A stretch of 64,000 nt of DNA from NCBI GenBank assembly GCA_965197675.1, contig OZ240221.1:2294001-2358000 (forward strand). The letters are read 5' to 3'. This DNA comes from G965197675 sp965197675 (GTDB lineage: Bacteria > Chloroflexota > Dehalococcoidia > Plut-88900). Shown here piece after piece: positions 35,195 to 43,614 of this stretch (its first letter is position 1; the number at the start of each line of letters is the position of its first letter). The position numbers and the translations under genes are program-made. The notes below the pieces were generated by a model. The model searched no databases. It was not told the origin of the DNA and saw only the letters and a list, made by a program, of their open reading frames with translations.

Positions 35195-37658
35195 CCAACT
35201 GGTCTCCAATATCTCTAAGGACACTCATCAACGATTCCGTGTGCTCCGGCCTCCCTACGGAAATCCGTATGAAATTTCGCAGCCTCGGCGTGTCAAAATA
35301 TCTGACGAAGATTCTACGCTCTTTAAGTTCCTCGTGGACGTCCCTGGCGTCTCCCTTCGTCACTTCGCATAAGATGAAATTGCCGAGAGACGGAAATGGT
35401 TGCAGGTAATCCAGCCTGGCAAGCTCATTGAAGAGCCGCTCCCTCTCCTCGATTATAGCCTCTACCCTAGACATTAGGTGCTTTCGATCCTTGAGGGATT
35501 CCAGGGCAGCCTCCTGAGCAAATATGCTCACATTGTAGGGAGGTTTGATCTGGGATATATACGAGGCCATCTCAGGGGAAAAGATACCATACCCGACCCT
35601 CACCCCCGCCAGCCCCGCCCATTTACTAAAGGTGCGGACCACCATCAGGTTATCATACTCTGCAACCAGGGGTGCCGCCGTCTGTTGGCAGAACTCGAAG
35701 TAGGCTTCGTCTATGACCAATGCCAGCCCAGTTTCTGCCAATCGAATAACGTCCTCCTCGGAGACATAGTTGCCGGTGGGGTTATTGGGAGAGGCCACGA
35801 ATATTACCTTGGTTTTAGCATCGATAGCATCCTCTATTGCCTCGACGTCTAGGTCATAGCTCTCGTTGCGGGAGATCTGCACCTCTATCCCGCCACAGAC
35901 TTCGGCCTCGAACTTATACATACCGAAGGTGGGAACACAATTGATGATCTTTTCTCCTGGCTCCAGCACCAACCTAACTATCAGGTCCAGGAGCTCATCG
36001 GAGCCATTGCCTACGACGATGTGCTCCGTACCCAAACCGACGTACTCAGCCAAAGCTAGCCTGAGACGTCTCTGCTCAGGATCTGGATAAACGTGATACA
36101 GATCTTTCTGAGACAGGGCCTCGTATACATTGGGAGAGGGGCCGTAAGGATTCTCGTTAGCGTCCAGCTTGAGGACTTCCTGTGGCGAGTCGGGGGCCTG
36201 GAGCTCTTTTAAGAGCGCTTCTACAGGCTGCACAGGAGTATAGCCCACCATCTCCCTTAGATGACTGCGTACCAGTCCTCTTGCCTTTGACTCGGTCTTG
36301 GACTCTCCATCTCCCGCCTTTACTTTCGTTCCAGGCTTGGATGACGCCCTCAGGTCCAGTGCACGAGCGTGAGCTTCGAAACCCTCAGAGCGAGCAATAA
36401 CAGCCCCGCGTGCCGCCATATGCTTCACCTCTTCTGCGTTCAAGGACACCATCGAGGTAATCTTAAGAAAATCACCGACTCCCAAAGTAGAGCTGTATCG
36501 AGCTGCTCCGCCGGTGGGCAAGGCATGGCTGGGCCCGGCCACGTAATCACCGAGAACATGGGGGGAGTGTTCACCAATGAATATGGCGCCTGTGTTTTTG
36601 ATCATCGATACAAAGGAATCGGCATCTCGGACCATGAGACACAGATGCTCCGGCGCATACAGATTGGACAACTCGATGGCCTCTTCCACTTTGTCGACGA
36701 CAACTATGGCGCCATTCTGTTCCAATGAGTCTCGAGAGATACTTTCTCTGGGAGAGCCGCTAAGTTGTCGCTCCAACTCCTGTTCCACCACCTCCGCCAG
36801 ATAGGCGGAGGTGGTAATCAGAATAGAAGAGGCCTGCGAGTCGTGTTCGGCCTGAGCTATGACATCGGCCGCGCACCATTCTGGGTCTACGCTCTCATCA
36901 ACTATAACCACGGCCTCTGTAGGCCCTTGAATGGTATCGACTCCAACCTGCCCGTACACCATACGCTTGGCGGTCTGGACGAAGATATTCCCTGGCCCGA
37001 AGATCTTGTCCACCCTCGGCACCGCCTCAGTTCCATATGCCATGGCAGCGATGGCCTGGGCGCCTCCCATAGCGAACACCCTATCCACTCCGGCCATGTT
37101 GGCTGCCGCCAAGACTATGGGAGCTATTTCCCCATCGCTTTTCGGAGGCGTGGCCAAGGTCACCTCCTCTACGCCGGCGGCCTTTGCTGGCCCCGCAGTC
37201 ATCAACACCGTAGATGGATATAGCGCGGTGCCTCCTGGAACATAGATTCCAGCCCTGCCTATAGGAGTAACCCTCTGGCCCAGGGCCGCCTGAAAAAAGT
37301 CTCTCGCGGCATGCTCTTTAGACTTTAGGTGGTAGTCTCTCACCCTCTCAGCGGCATATTCCAGCGAAGCCCTCTCCTCGGATGATATCTGTAGTTCGGC
37401 AGCCTTTATTTCAGCCTCGGTAACCTTAAGAGTCTTTAGCTCCACCCCATCGATGAGTCGAGCATAATCTAGTACGGCCTCGTCTCCTCGCTTAATCACG
37501 TCCTCGATGATGCGAGCAACCACCCCTTCGACACCCAGTTCCTCTCCGAATACGTCGACTATCCTCTGAGAGGCCTCGGGGGAAAGGGTGCCGGGCTTCG
37601 GCGCCCGGGCGCTTTCTATGAATTCTCGCGCAGCAGATACGCCTTGAATAATCCTCAA
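35187..37658 (-). CDS. hisDC: Fused histidinol dehydrogenase / histidinol-phosphate aminotransferase
   Basis: 823 residues in one uninterrupted frame. Residues 1-438 are HisD: RAGIYVPGGTALYPSTVLM, MGGAQAIAAMAYGT, FGPGNIFVQTAK, AQAEHDSQASS (zinc and catalytic region) and NLYAPEHLC. Residues 439-465 are a charged Lys/Gly/Ser linker. Residues 466-823 are HisC: LDANENPYGPSP, NGSDELLDLI, SPNNPTGN and the PLP lysine 679 in RTFSKWAGLAGVRVGYG. So one chain would carry the aminotransferase and the final dehydrogenase steps, which are not adjacent in the pathway (a phosphatase step lies between). Usually these are separate, neighbouring genes. The start overlaps the stop of the upstream gene by four bases. 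Confidence 0.94.
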   Translation of the reverse strand: MRIIQGVSAAREFIESARAPKPGTLSPEASQRIVDVFGEELGVEGVVARIIEDVIKRGDEAVLDYARLIDGVELKTLKVTEAEIKAAELQISSEERASLEYAAERVRDYHLKSKEHAARDFFQAALGQRVTPIGRAGIYVPGGTALYPSTVLMTAGPAKAAGVEEVTLATPPKSDGEIAPIVLAAANMAGVDRVFAMGGAQAIAAMAYGTEAVPRVDKIFGPGNIFVQTAKRMVYGQVGVDTIQGPTEAVVIVDESVDPEWCAADVIAQAEHDSQASSILITTSAYLAEVVEQELERQLSGSPRESISRDSLEQNGAIVVVDKVEEAIELSNLYAPEHLCLMVRDADSFVSMIKNTGAIFIGEHSPHVLGDYVAGPSHALPTGGAARYSSTLGVGDFLKITSMVSLNAEEVKHMAARGAVIARSEGFEAHARALDLRASSKPGTKVKAGDGESKTESKARGLVRSHLREMVGYTPVQPVEALLKELQAPDSPQEVLKLDANENPYGPSPNVYEALSQKDLYHVYPDPEQRRLRLALAEYVGLGTEHIVVGNGSDELLDLIVRLVLEPGEKIINCVPTFGMYKFEAEVCGGIEVQISRNESYDLDVEAIEDAIDAKTKVIFVASPNNPTGNYVSEEDVIRLAETGLALVIDEAYFEFCQQTAAPLVAEYDNLMVVRTFSKWAGLAGVRVGYGIFSPEMASYISQIKPPYNVSIFAQEAALESLKDRKHLMSRVEAIIEERERLFNELARLDYLQPFPSLGNFILCEVTKGDARDVHEELKERRIFVRYFDTPRLRNFIRISVGRPEHTESLMSVLRDIGDQLDE

Positions 37659-38407
37659 TCCAGATATTCTCCGGCCAGCTTTACAAACTGGTCTATGGAC
37701 TTCTGCTTGAACTCGACAAGGATTCGGTCGGGTACGTGAGCTTGTGCTCTGGACAAGAGTTCGGCCCCCGAATCCACCAAGGAGTCCACGTGGTCTGGAT
37801 CTTTTTTCAGGTGATCCGGCAGCGCCTTTTTAGCATACCTACGGAAGTGCTTCCACGGCAGTTCATCGGATGTCCTGTCGAATATGACCTGTTTCCAGCG
37901 TCCCAAAAGCTCAGGGCTGATGAACCCAACTGCCACACTCTTGTCACTGTCTTTAAGCAGATAGAGGACCTCGTCTATGGAGCCAAGTCGGGACCGCTCT
38001 TCACGGTCCATGTGAAATTGCAAGGCCCTGTCCATCACATTCCTCATGGGGTCTTTGGCTATGGTAGACGACTTGCCAAAGTACCTGCGATAGACGTCCA
38101 CGATCCAGGTCTCATCCGTCACCAGATGAGATATGTACCCCACCACGAATGTCTTAGTCTCCTCGTTTAGATTGGTCGTTTCCCCCAGCTCCGGATAATG
38201 ACGAAAGAAGCGCTCGATACCTTTGCCCAGAGGATCGGTGTTCAGGTGAAAGAAGTGGGTATCGTACCTCTCCCAACCCGCAACATTGCGCACGTCCGGA
38301 GAGGTGGAGCCTAGAAGGTAGCTTCCCAGGTGCTTATTGATGCTGGGGTGATCCAGGGCCTTGGCGGCATCTTTAGCAAAGGATATATGTAGTGAGCTGT
38401 TTGGCAT
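37655..38407 (-). CDS. Zinc-dependent phospholipase C-like protein
   Basis: 250 residues. LHISFAKDAAKAL, YLLGSTSPDVRN, YDTHFFHL and GYISHLVTDETWI place conserved His and Asp residues as in the zinc-dependent phospholipase C family (PF00882), helical metal-binding hydrolases. No signal peptide is seen, unlike secreted phospholipase C. It lies inside the his operon between hisG (20 bases) and hisD-hisC (overlap), so it is expressed with them, though a histidine role is not known. Substrate unknown. Confidence 0.8.
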   Translation of the reverse strand: MPNSSLHISFAKDAAKALDHPSINKHLGSYLLGSTSPDVRNVAGWERYDTHFFHLNTDPLGKGIERFFRHYPELGETTNLNEETKTFVVGYISHLVTDETWIVDVYRRYFGKSSTIAKDPMRNVMDRALQFHMDREERSRLGSIDEVLYLLKDSDKSVAVGFISPELLGRWKQVIFDRTSDELPWKHFRRYAKKALPDHLKKDPDHVDSLVDSGAELLSRAQAHVPDRILVEFKQKSIDQFVKLAGEYLD

Positions 38408-38427
38408 AGAGCAGTAGACTTAACTCC

Positions 38428-39432
38428 CTAGTTCGACTTGTTCAGGGCCTCAAGTAACCGGTCATAGGCCTGGCTGCTACCCTCGAAAACGTAGGAAGTA
38501 GGCGACACCGTGATGCCGTTGCCCCCTATCTGCCTGAGATGCTCCACGGTGGACATCACCTTGTGTCTTTCTACAAGCAGAGTGATGGCGTACCATTGAC
38601 CATCTTCGTTTCTGCTGTAGACAGGGGCGATGGTGGGGCCTTGAATCCCAGCGATTTCCGGCCGGGCCTTTACGTGGTATGCCACCTCTTCGGGAGAGTC
38701 GCCTTTGATATTGGCAATGATACTGTAGTAGGTAGAGGCCCGCAACCGAGCCTCCATCAGCTCCAGGAGAGTCTTGGTTGCATTCAGCGCTTCGGGACTC
38801 TCCTCAAGTCGGCAACGGTTTCCCAATAAACACGCCTGAGAGGTAAATGCCACCCCCCCTTGAATGGTCTTCAAACGATTCTCTCGCAGGGTTGTGCCAG
38901 TAGAGGAAATGTCGGCGATTATGTCTGCGTAGCCCATGGCAGGGGCGGCTTCTATAGTCCCGCCCGCCTCAACCAACATGAAGTGGCTGATATCCCGGGA
39001 CAGTAGATACTGCTGCACCAGGCGAGGATACTTGGTTGCAATCCTGAGCTGCTTTCCCTTCTCCCGAAACTCCAGGGCTACGTCCGAAAGGTCTGCCACA
39101 GACCCCACGTCCAGCCACGCTTCGGGAACGGCAATTACCAGACTGGCCCTACGAAATCCCAGGTTCTCGATGAGGGGTAACCCATCTCCCTCTGGCAGGT
39201 GGATTTCACGGAATCGATCCAGGCCGGATATTCCCAGATCGACGGCGCCCTCCTCGACCTTACCAGGGATATCTGCCAACCGCTGAAACAGGACCGTAGA
39301 GCCGGGGATAGAAGATATTGTCCCTGTGTAACGTCTCACGTCAGTGCGCTGCACCGGGAGCCCGCACGACTCCATGAAGGCCAGAGTCGGCTCCTGCCAC
39401 TCTGGGTTACTGGGGAGGGCTAGTCGCAACAT
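38428..39432 (-). CDS. hisG: ATP phosphoribosyltransferase HisG (long form)
   Basis: 334 residues. LRLALPSN at the N-terminus, DLGISGLDRF, LRIATKYPRLVQQYL and EAGGTIEAAPAMGYADIIADIS form the catalytic part. The C-terminal third (IQGPTIAPVYS to SYVFEGSSQAYDRLLEAL) looks like the ACT-like regulatory domain that binds histidine in long-form HisG. It catalyses the first step of histidine synthesis. Start overlaps the hisZ-like gene end by 26 bases. Confidence 0.92.
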   Translation of the reverse strand: MLRLALPSNPEWQEPTLAFMESCGLPVQRTDVRRYTGTISSIPGSTVLFQRLADIPGKVEEGAVDLGISGLDRFREIHLPEGDGLPLIENLGFRRASLVIAVPEAWLDVGSVADLSDVALEFREKGKQLRIATKYPRLVQQYLLSRDISHFMLVEAGGTIEAAPAMGYADIIADISSTGTTLRENRLKTIQGGVAFTSQACLLGNRCRLEESPEALNATKTLLELMEARLRASTYYSIIANIKGDSPEEVAYHVKARPEIAGIQGPTIAPVYSRNEDGQWYAITLLVERHKVMSTVEHLRQIGGNGITVSPTSYVFEGSSQAYDRLLEALNKSN

Positions 39433-40687
39433 CGCTAGTACGTACCGCCTGCTTTGCTTGGAGCTTATCTACGCAGCCAACCGCTTGCTGGACATTCTCC
39501 AGGGAGTAGGCAAAACCTATGGCGGGAGTGTCTTCTTCTCCTCCGAGGGCTTTCACTAGGCCATCATACCTGCCACCGCCGCAAAGCGCTCCACCATTTG
39601 GCAACGAGGGGTGGTGAATCTCGAAGACAATTCCGGTGTAATAGGCCAAGTCCCGTGACAACCCCAGGTCTATGATGAGCTCCGACTCCGATATACCACT
39701 ATCCATCAAGGCGGAAATCATCTTCTCCAGGTTTGAGGTAAGAGTGTCATTGAGCTCTGAAAGGCCCATGTCACTGATCAAGCTGCGACACTCTGCAACT
39801 GCCTTGGATGGATTCCCCCGTATAGCGCTCAATCTGGAGATGGCTTGAATCCCCTTCTCCATGAGGGCTGAGTCATCTCCACGACCAGTCTTCCGCAGAA
39901 ACCGTGCTACTATCTCTTCTCGATCCCTGCCACCAGCCTCTCCTTCCATCCCCTTCATCAGCCCCAGCAGCGTGGTGCGTGCCTCCTCCTCATTCATGCC
40001 ATCGGTAGCCAGCCCCAGTACATGATTCCCATCTTTAGACCTTTCGAATCCCAGAGTTCGGCTGAGCTCTCTCACTCTATCCATTCCACCTTCACCCTGT
40101 CTCAACTCGCCGATGCTTCTGGCTAGGAAAGCGACGGCGCGGTCCGAGAGCCCCAACCCTCTGAGCAGCCCAAGGATGATTCCCACATCCCCACCAACCA
40201 GTTGTTGCCCAGTAACAGAGGACTCCTTGATACCATTGTAGGCGAGGGATACCATCTCCGCGTCGGCCGCTGGGCCAGCCCCACGGATAAGCTCGGCTCC
40301 CAGCTGAGTGAATTGGCGGAGAGGAGTCTCCTCTTGAGGTCCGTAGCGAAACACGGGGCCACAGTATTGCCAGCGAACAGGATGATGCCTTTCGCTCTCC
40401 TCCTTCTCTACGTAAGCCCTGATAACCGAGGCTGTGAACTCGGGACGGAGAGCAACTCGAACTCCGCCTGGATCCGTAAAGGTGTACAGCCGGGAAGCTA
40501 CTTCCGCCCCAGACTTGAGCAGGTACAGCTCGGCAGGTTCTAAAACAGGGGTGTCTATCTGAAGAAAGCCATGGGAAGCTAAGACTTCCTGTAACCCCTT
40601 CCGAAGAGCCCGCATGGAAGCGTACTCTTCATTCAGATAGTCGCGCGTACCCTTCAAGTTACGGAGATTTATACTCTTCTTCTCCAC
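39407..40687 (-). CDS. hisZ: HisZ-like ATP phosphoribosyltransferase regulatory subunit (HisRS paralogue)
   Basis: 426 residues resembling class II histidyl-tRNA synthetase: LKGTRDYLNEEYASM, IDTPVLEPAELYL, YCGPVFRYGPQEETPLRQFTQLGAELI and LSRDLAYYTGIVFEIH. The HisRS arginine in the LVRGLDYY segment is replaced (LSRDLAYY) and the usual motif 3 arginine (GxGxER) is absent (IGFAYSLENV), and no anticodon-binding domain follows, so it is HisZ rather than a synthetase. HisZ normally activates short HisG, yet the adjacent HisG is the long form. First gene of the his operon; a 1.2-kb repeat region lies upstream. Confidence 0.87.
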   Translation of the reverse strand: MEKKSINLRNLKGTRDYLNEEYASMRALRKGLQEVLASHGFLQIDTPVLEPAELYLLKSGAEVASRLYTFTDPGGVRVALRPEFTASVIRAYVEKEESERHHPVRWQYCGPVFRYGPQEETPLRQFTQLGAELIRGAGPAADAEMVSLAYNGIKESSVTGQQLVGGDVGIILGLLRGLGLSDRAVAFLARSIGELRQGEGGMDRVRELSRTLGFERSKDGNHVLGLATDGMNEEEARTTLLGLMKGMEGEAGGRDREEIVARFLRKTGRGDDSALMEKGIQAISRLSAIRGNPSKAVAECRSLISDMGLSELNDTLTSNLEKMISALMDSGISESELIIDLGLSRDLAYYTGIVFEIHHPSLPNGGALCGGGRYDGLVKALGGEEDTPAIGFAYSLENVQQAVGCVDKLQAKQAVRTSDVATSPPQ

Positions 40688-40799
40688 TATTGGGAAACCT
40701 CGATGAAGCTATTCTACAGTATGCACTTGGGGCCTACAATGTACAGGCGGCTACTCCTCAGGGCAACCGCATTTTGGCCAAAACAGGCTTTCGCGGAAC

Positions 40800-41060
40800 T
40801 CCCCCCACCCCACCCGTCTGCACCCCGGCGAAAGCCGGAAAAACGACTGGCAGTCTATCCGCCCGGCCACTGGCTCGATGACTACACGGAAGGGGACACC
40901 GGCCAAAGCCAGAATAACGACTGCGGCGTATCCGCTCACCCTGAGCTGGTCGAAGAGTCACACTGAACCTGTCGAAGGGCGCCCTCACCCCCTATGCCGT
41001 CATTCCCGCGCCACCCTCCTTTCTGTCATTCTCGTGCTTGACACGGGAATCCATCCTCCC
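40800..41060. repeat. Patch of several REP-type repeats upstream of hisZ
   Basis: Between 40688 and 41909 there is no supported gene apart from a broken small ORF. This part contains CCGGCGAAAGCCGG (about 40827-40840), a CCTGAGCTGGTCGAAGAG and a CCTGTCGAAGG element (40941-40980), and GTCATTCCCGCGCC plus GTCATTCTCGTGCTTGACACGGG elements (40999-41048). All are of types known to be dispersed in many bacterial genomes. Confidence 0.7.
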
Positions 41061-41096
41061 ACCCCCCATCCCTTCTAGTCATCCACCCCTCACACC

Positions 41097-41201
41097 TGTC
41101 ATTCTGAGGAGTAAAGCGACGAAGAATCCAAAGCCTCAGCCCGCAAACCTACGATGTCTTGGATGAAATGCCTTGGATTATTCGCTGCGCTCAGAATGAC
41201 A
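41097..41201. repeat. 105-bp MITE-like repeat with terminal inverted repeats
   Basis: TGTCATTCTGAG at the left end and CTCAGAATGACA at the right end are perfect 12-bp inverted repeats; the similarity extends inward with changes (CGAAGAATCCAA against CGAATAATCCAA). The same 105-bp unit is at 61446-61550 in the other repeat copy. It resembles the widespread GTCATTCTGAG repeats of Chloroflexota and others. Confidence 0.7.
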
Positions 41202-41416
41202 ATAACATCGGGTCCCGCTGCCAGTTACGCAAAGGGCTCCCTACGCGGGTTGTAAATGTCAACTAGTTCGCTGAGAGAATGCCAGGGTTTGCAGGGGAGT
41301 CTTGCCTCCGAAGCCCTGGTGTGGCCTCCGCAAAGCCATAGTGACTCTGGGGAGCGCTCCCTATCCCCCCACCTCGTTGTGCCACGCGGCTATATATAGA
41401 ATAAGAACCTACGTCC

Positions 41417-41450
41417 TATAATACAAATACACATCTCACTTAGAAGGAGG
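41417..41450 (+). promoter_or_regulatory. TATAAT box and AGGAGG ribosome site of the small repeat-borne ORF
   Basis: TATAAT at 41417-41422 and AGGAGG at 41445-41450 lie before ATG 41461. No clear -35 box was seen. The same sequence occurs before the intact ORF in the right copy (start 61186, minus strand), so both signals are conserved in the pair. Confidence 0.45.
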
Positions 41451-41460
41451 TATCACCCCT

Positions 41461-41766
41461 ATGCCTCACGGAGGCCGTCGCCCAGGTGCAGGCGCTCCCA
41501 TGGACACCCTCGCCCCAGCCCTGTTCCAGAAGCCCTGACCGAGGGTGTCCAGAGGGATGTTTCCCTCTGGCAGGGGGTATGGGGGATGTGCCCCCACTTA
41601 CAATAACCTACCGGGGTGGGTGGGAGGGAAAAACCCCAACCTGATGAAAAACTCAATCAAGATTAACGACATCTTCATGCCTGGAAAACCCGCAAAACAA
41701 AAGTTTTTTTACAACTCAATCAAGTTTGAACGGGAACCAGAAAATTCAATCAAATTTCAAAGCTAA
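41461..41766 (+). pseudogene. Interrupted copy of the small GGRRPGAGAPKG ORF
   Basis: The first 13 codons (MPHGGRRPGAGAP) equal those of the intact ORF at 60827-61186. Then the sequence switches at 41501 to unrelated DNA that contains the CCAGAGGGA hairpin repeat and stops at 41538. The original 3' part returns at 41633 and runs to the TAA at 41764-41766. So the left copy is a broken version. Confidence 0.75.
41541..41621 (+). repeat. Hairpin repeat of the 29-kb family, nested in the left element
   Basis: GAGGGTGTCCAGAGGGATG and onward: hairpin CCAGAGGGA-TGTT-TCCCTCTGG at 41549-41570, a GGGGG/CCCCC hairpin at about 41582-41595 and the tail CTTACAATAACCTACCG. Stem sequence is the same as in the tandem array at 29 kb while the loop differs (TGTT against AGCA). 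Confidence 0.75.
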
Positions 41767-41909
41767 ACAGAAAAGACAATCAAGTTGCCATACACAAGCC
41801 CAGTCGGATACTCCTGGTATCGATGGTATGGCACCTTCAGGTAGAGAAGAATTGTATTGTCTGTGACTTGCGGCGTACAATATCATAACCTAGCTTGGTG
41901 AGGAGCAGG

Positions 41910-43601
41910 ATGCGAGAGTACGATCTGGTCATTCGAGGCGGAACCATAGTGGATGGAACGGGCGTCCCTCGTTATACGGCCGACCTCGCCGTAAGGGACG
42001 GCAGGGTCGCTATGATAAGCGGTGTCATCAAGGCGAGTGGGGCCAAGGAGCTTGACGCTTCTGGTTGTATTGTCGCCCCGGGAGCCATCGACCTCCACAC
42101 CCACTACGACGCACAGCTCAACTGGGACCCCTACTGTTCTCTTTCTGGCTGGTTTGGTGTTACCTCTCTGACCATAGGCCAGTGCGGGTTCGGGTTCGCC
42201 CCCACCAAGCCTGAGGACAGAGACCTCAACATGCGCATGATGAACCGCATCGAGGCCATACCCCTGGAATCGATGAGGAGGGGTCTTCGCTGGGACTGGG
42301 TGACTTTCCCTGAGTACCTGGACAGTCTGGATAGACAAGGGCTGGGTGTAAACGTGGGTGCTCTTTTCCCCTTCTCTCCGTTACGGGGCTACGTGCTGGG
42401 GATGATGGAGGCCAGACAGAGGACATCGGTAACGAACGAAGAGCTGGACCAGATGAAGCATCTCTTTTATGAAGGAATGCAGGCTGGAGCCTTCGGGTTC
42501 TCGGCCGACAAGAACTCAGAGGACAAGGCGGAAGATGGAGGGTTTCTGCCCAGTCAAGTAGCATCCAGGGAGGAATACCTGGCGCTGGCGGAAGTCCTCG
42601 GCGAGTTTGGGGTCGGTCACATAGGTTGGACTTTCGATAGCCAGGCTACAACCGCCGAGATCACTGAAGAGCGAGAGCTGATAAAGCGGCTGATGAAGAC
42701 CAGCGGCCGGCAGCTTCACGCCGATCTCCAGGTGGTGGAGGACGCCCCCACCTGGCTGAGATCTGTGCGAGAGGAGGGGCTTCCCCTTCTATCCCAGGAG
42801 GTAGCTCTAGATCCCCAATCCTACTTCAAGCTGGCCGAGTACAATCTTTTCGATTACATGCCCAACTGGATACAACCGTTCGTAGGCACTCCTGAAGAGC
42901 GGGCCGCCAAGCTGCGAGTTGCCCAGGTCCGAACTGCTATGAAGCAGGACCTGGATGCACATCCCTACATCAGAACGGACTGGCGACGAAACAGGGTGGT
43001 GCAGGTCGTCCACGAACGGAATTACAGGTACGAAGGTATGACCATCCATGAGATCGCCAACATGGAAAACAAGAATCCCCTGGACGCCATGCTGGACCTA
43101 GCCCTGGATGAAGACCTGGAGACGACGTTCAGTCATCCGGTGATGCCATACGCCCGCGAAGAAGACAGGGCGGGACGTCTTTCAGATCCCTTCACTCACA
43201 TTTCAGTATCGGACGGTGGCGCCCACACCCGCTTTTTCAACGAGGCCATCTGGCCAGTCAACTTCCTGTCCTACTGGATACGAGACAGAGAGATCATGAC
43301 CCTGGAGCAAGCTCATTACAAGATGAGCACGCTGCCTGCATGGTTCGCCGATTTCAAAGGTCGGGGCATGCTGCGAGTGGGTAGCTGGGCCGACGTCATC
43401 GTCTATGACCTGAATGAGCTGGGATTCCTCCACAATAGACCCATATACGCCAACGATTTCCCTGGGGGAGAGCGGCGGCTGATACAGGAGCCGAAGGGTC
43501 TGCGCTACATCCTGGTCAACGGCACCCTAACCTTCCAAGGTAACGAGTGTACCGGCACACTCCCCGGCAAGCTCCTCCGCAGCTACGACATGATCGAGTA
43601 A
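41910..43601 (+). CDS. N-acyl-D-amino-acid deacylase family amidohydrolase (copy 2)
   Basis: 563 residues from ATG 41910 (GAGGAG five bases upstream; TTG 41895 is less likely). Same motifs as copy 1: DLHTHYDAQ, IGQCGFGFAP and VSDGGAH. The N-terminal 160 residues are almost the same as copy 1 (4856-6526), while the region corresponding to residues 240-300 differs strongly (IGWTFDSQATTAEITEE against IGWTNYMSETPRENRE). This suggests duplication followed by change of the substrate loops. It lies just inside the left inverted repeat. Substrate unknown. Confidence 0.9.
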   Translation: MREYDLVIRGGTIVDGTGVPRYTADLAVRDGRVAMISGVIKASGAKELDASGCIVAPGAIDLHTHYDAQLNWDPYCSLSGWFGVTSLTIGQCGFGFAPTKPEDRDLNMRMMNRIEAIPLESMRRGLRWDWVTFPEYLDSLDRQGLGVNVGALFPFSPLRGYVLGMMEARQRTSVTNEELDQMKHLFYEGMQAGAFGFSADKNSEDKAEDGGFLPSQVASREEYLALAEVLGEFGVGHIGWTFDSQATTAEITEERELIKRLMKTSGRQLHADLQVVEDAPTWLRSVREEGLPLLSQEVALDPQSYFKLAEYNLFDYMPNWIQPFVGTPEERAAKLRVAQVRTAMKQDLDAHPYIRTDWRRNRVVQVVHERNYRYEGMTIHEIANMENKNPLDAMLDLALDEDLETTFSHPVMPYAREEDRAGRLSDPFTHISVSDGGAHTRFFNEAIWPVNFLSYWIRDREIMTLEQAHYKMSTLPAWFADFKGRGMLRVGSWADVIVYDLNELGFLHNRPIYANDFPGGERRLIQEPKGLRYILVNGTLTFQGNECTGTLPGKLLRSYDMIE

Positions 43602-43614
43602 GAGCCAGCCGCTC

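Larger units (their letters stand above)
40998..41790 (+). mobile_element. Left copy of ~0.8-kb inverted repeat element
   Basis: This block matches 60803-61650 in opposite orientation with only scattered substitutions over 40998-41500 and 41633-41790; the middle differs (132 bases here, 186 in the right copy). It contains a REP unit, a 105-bp MITE-like unit, a GC-rich segment, a -10 like TATAAT, AGGAGG and the start of a small ORF. The inner end carries ordered AATCAAG sites and finishes at TTGCCA. The segment from TGTCAACTAGTTCG (41257) to CAATCAAGTTGCCA (41790) has imperfect terminal inverted similarity (TGTCAACTAG / TGGCAACTTG) and may be the true 0.53-kb element. No transposase gene is present, so it would be non-autonomous. 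Confidence 0.75.

Noticed and set aside
39407..40687. Histidyl-tRNA synthetase
   Set aside because: Catalytic arginines of the HisRS-specific motif and motif 3 are missing, no anticodon-binding domain follows, and it overlaps hisG.
41650..41790. Spaced AATCAAG repeats as a CRISPR array
   Set aside because: Only four short degenerate sites with unequal spacing and no long identical repeats; fits protein-binding sites better.
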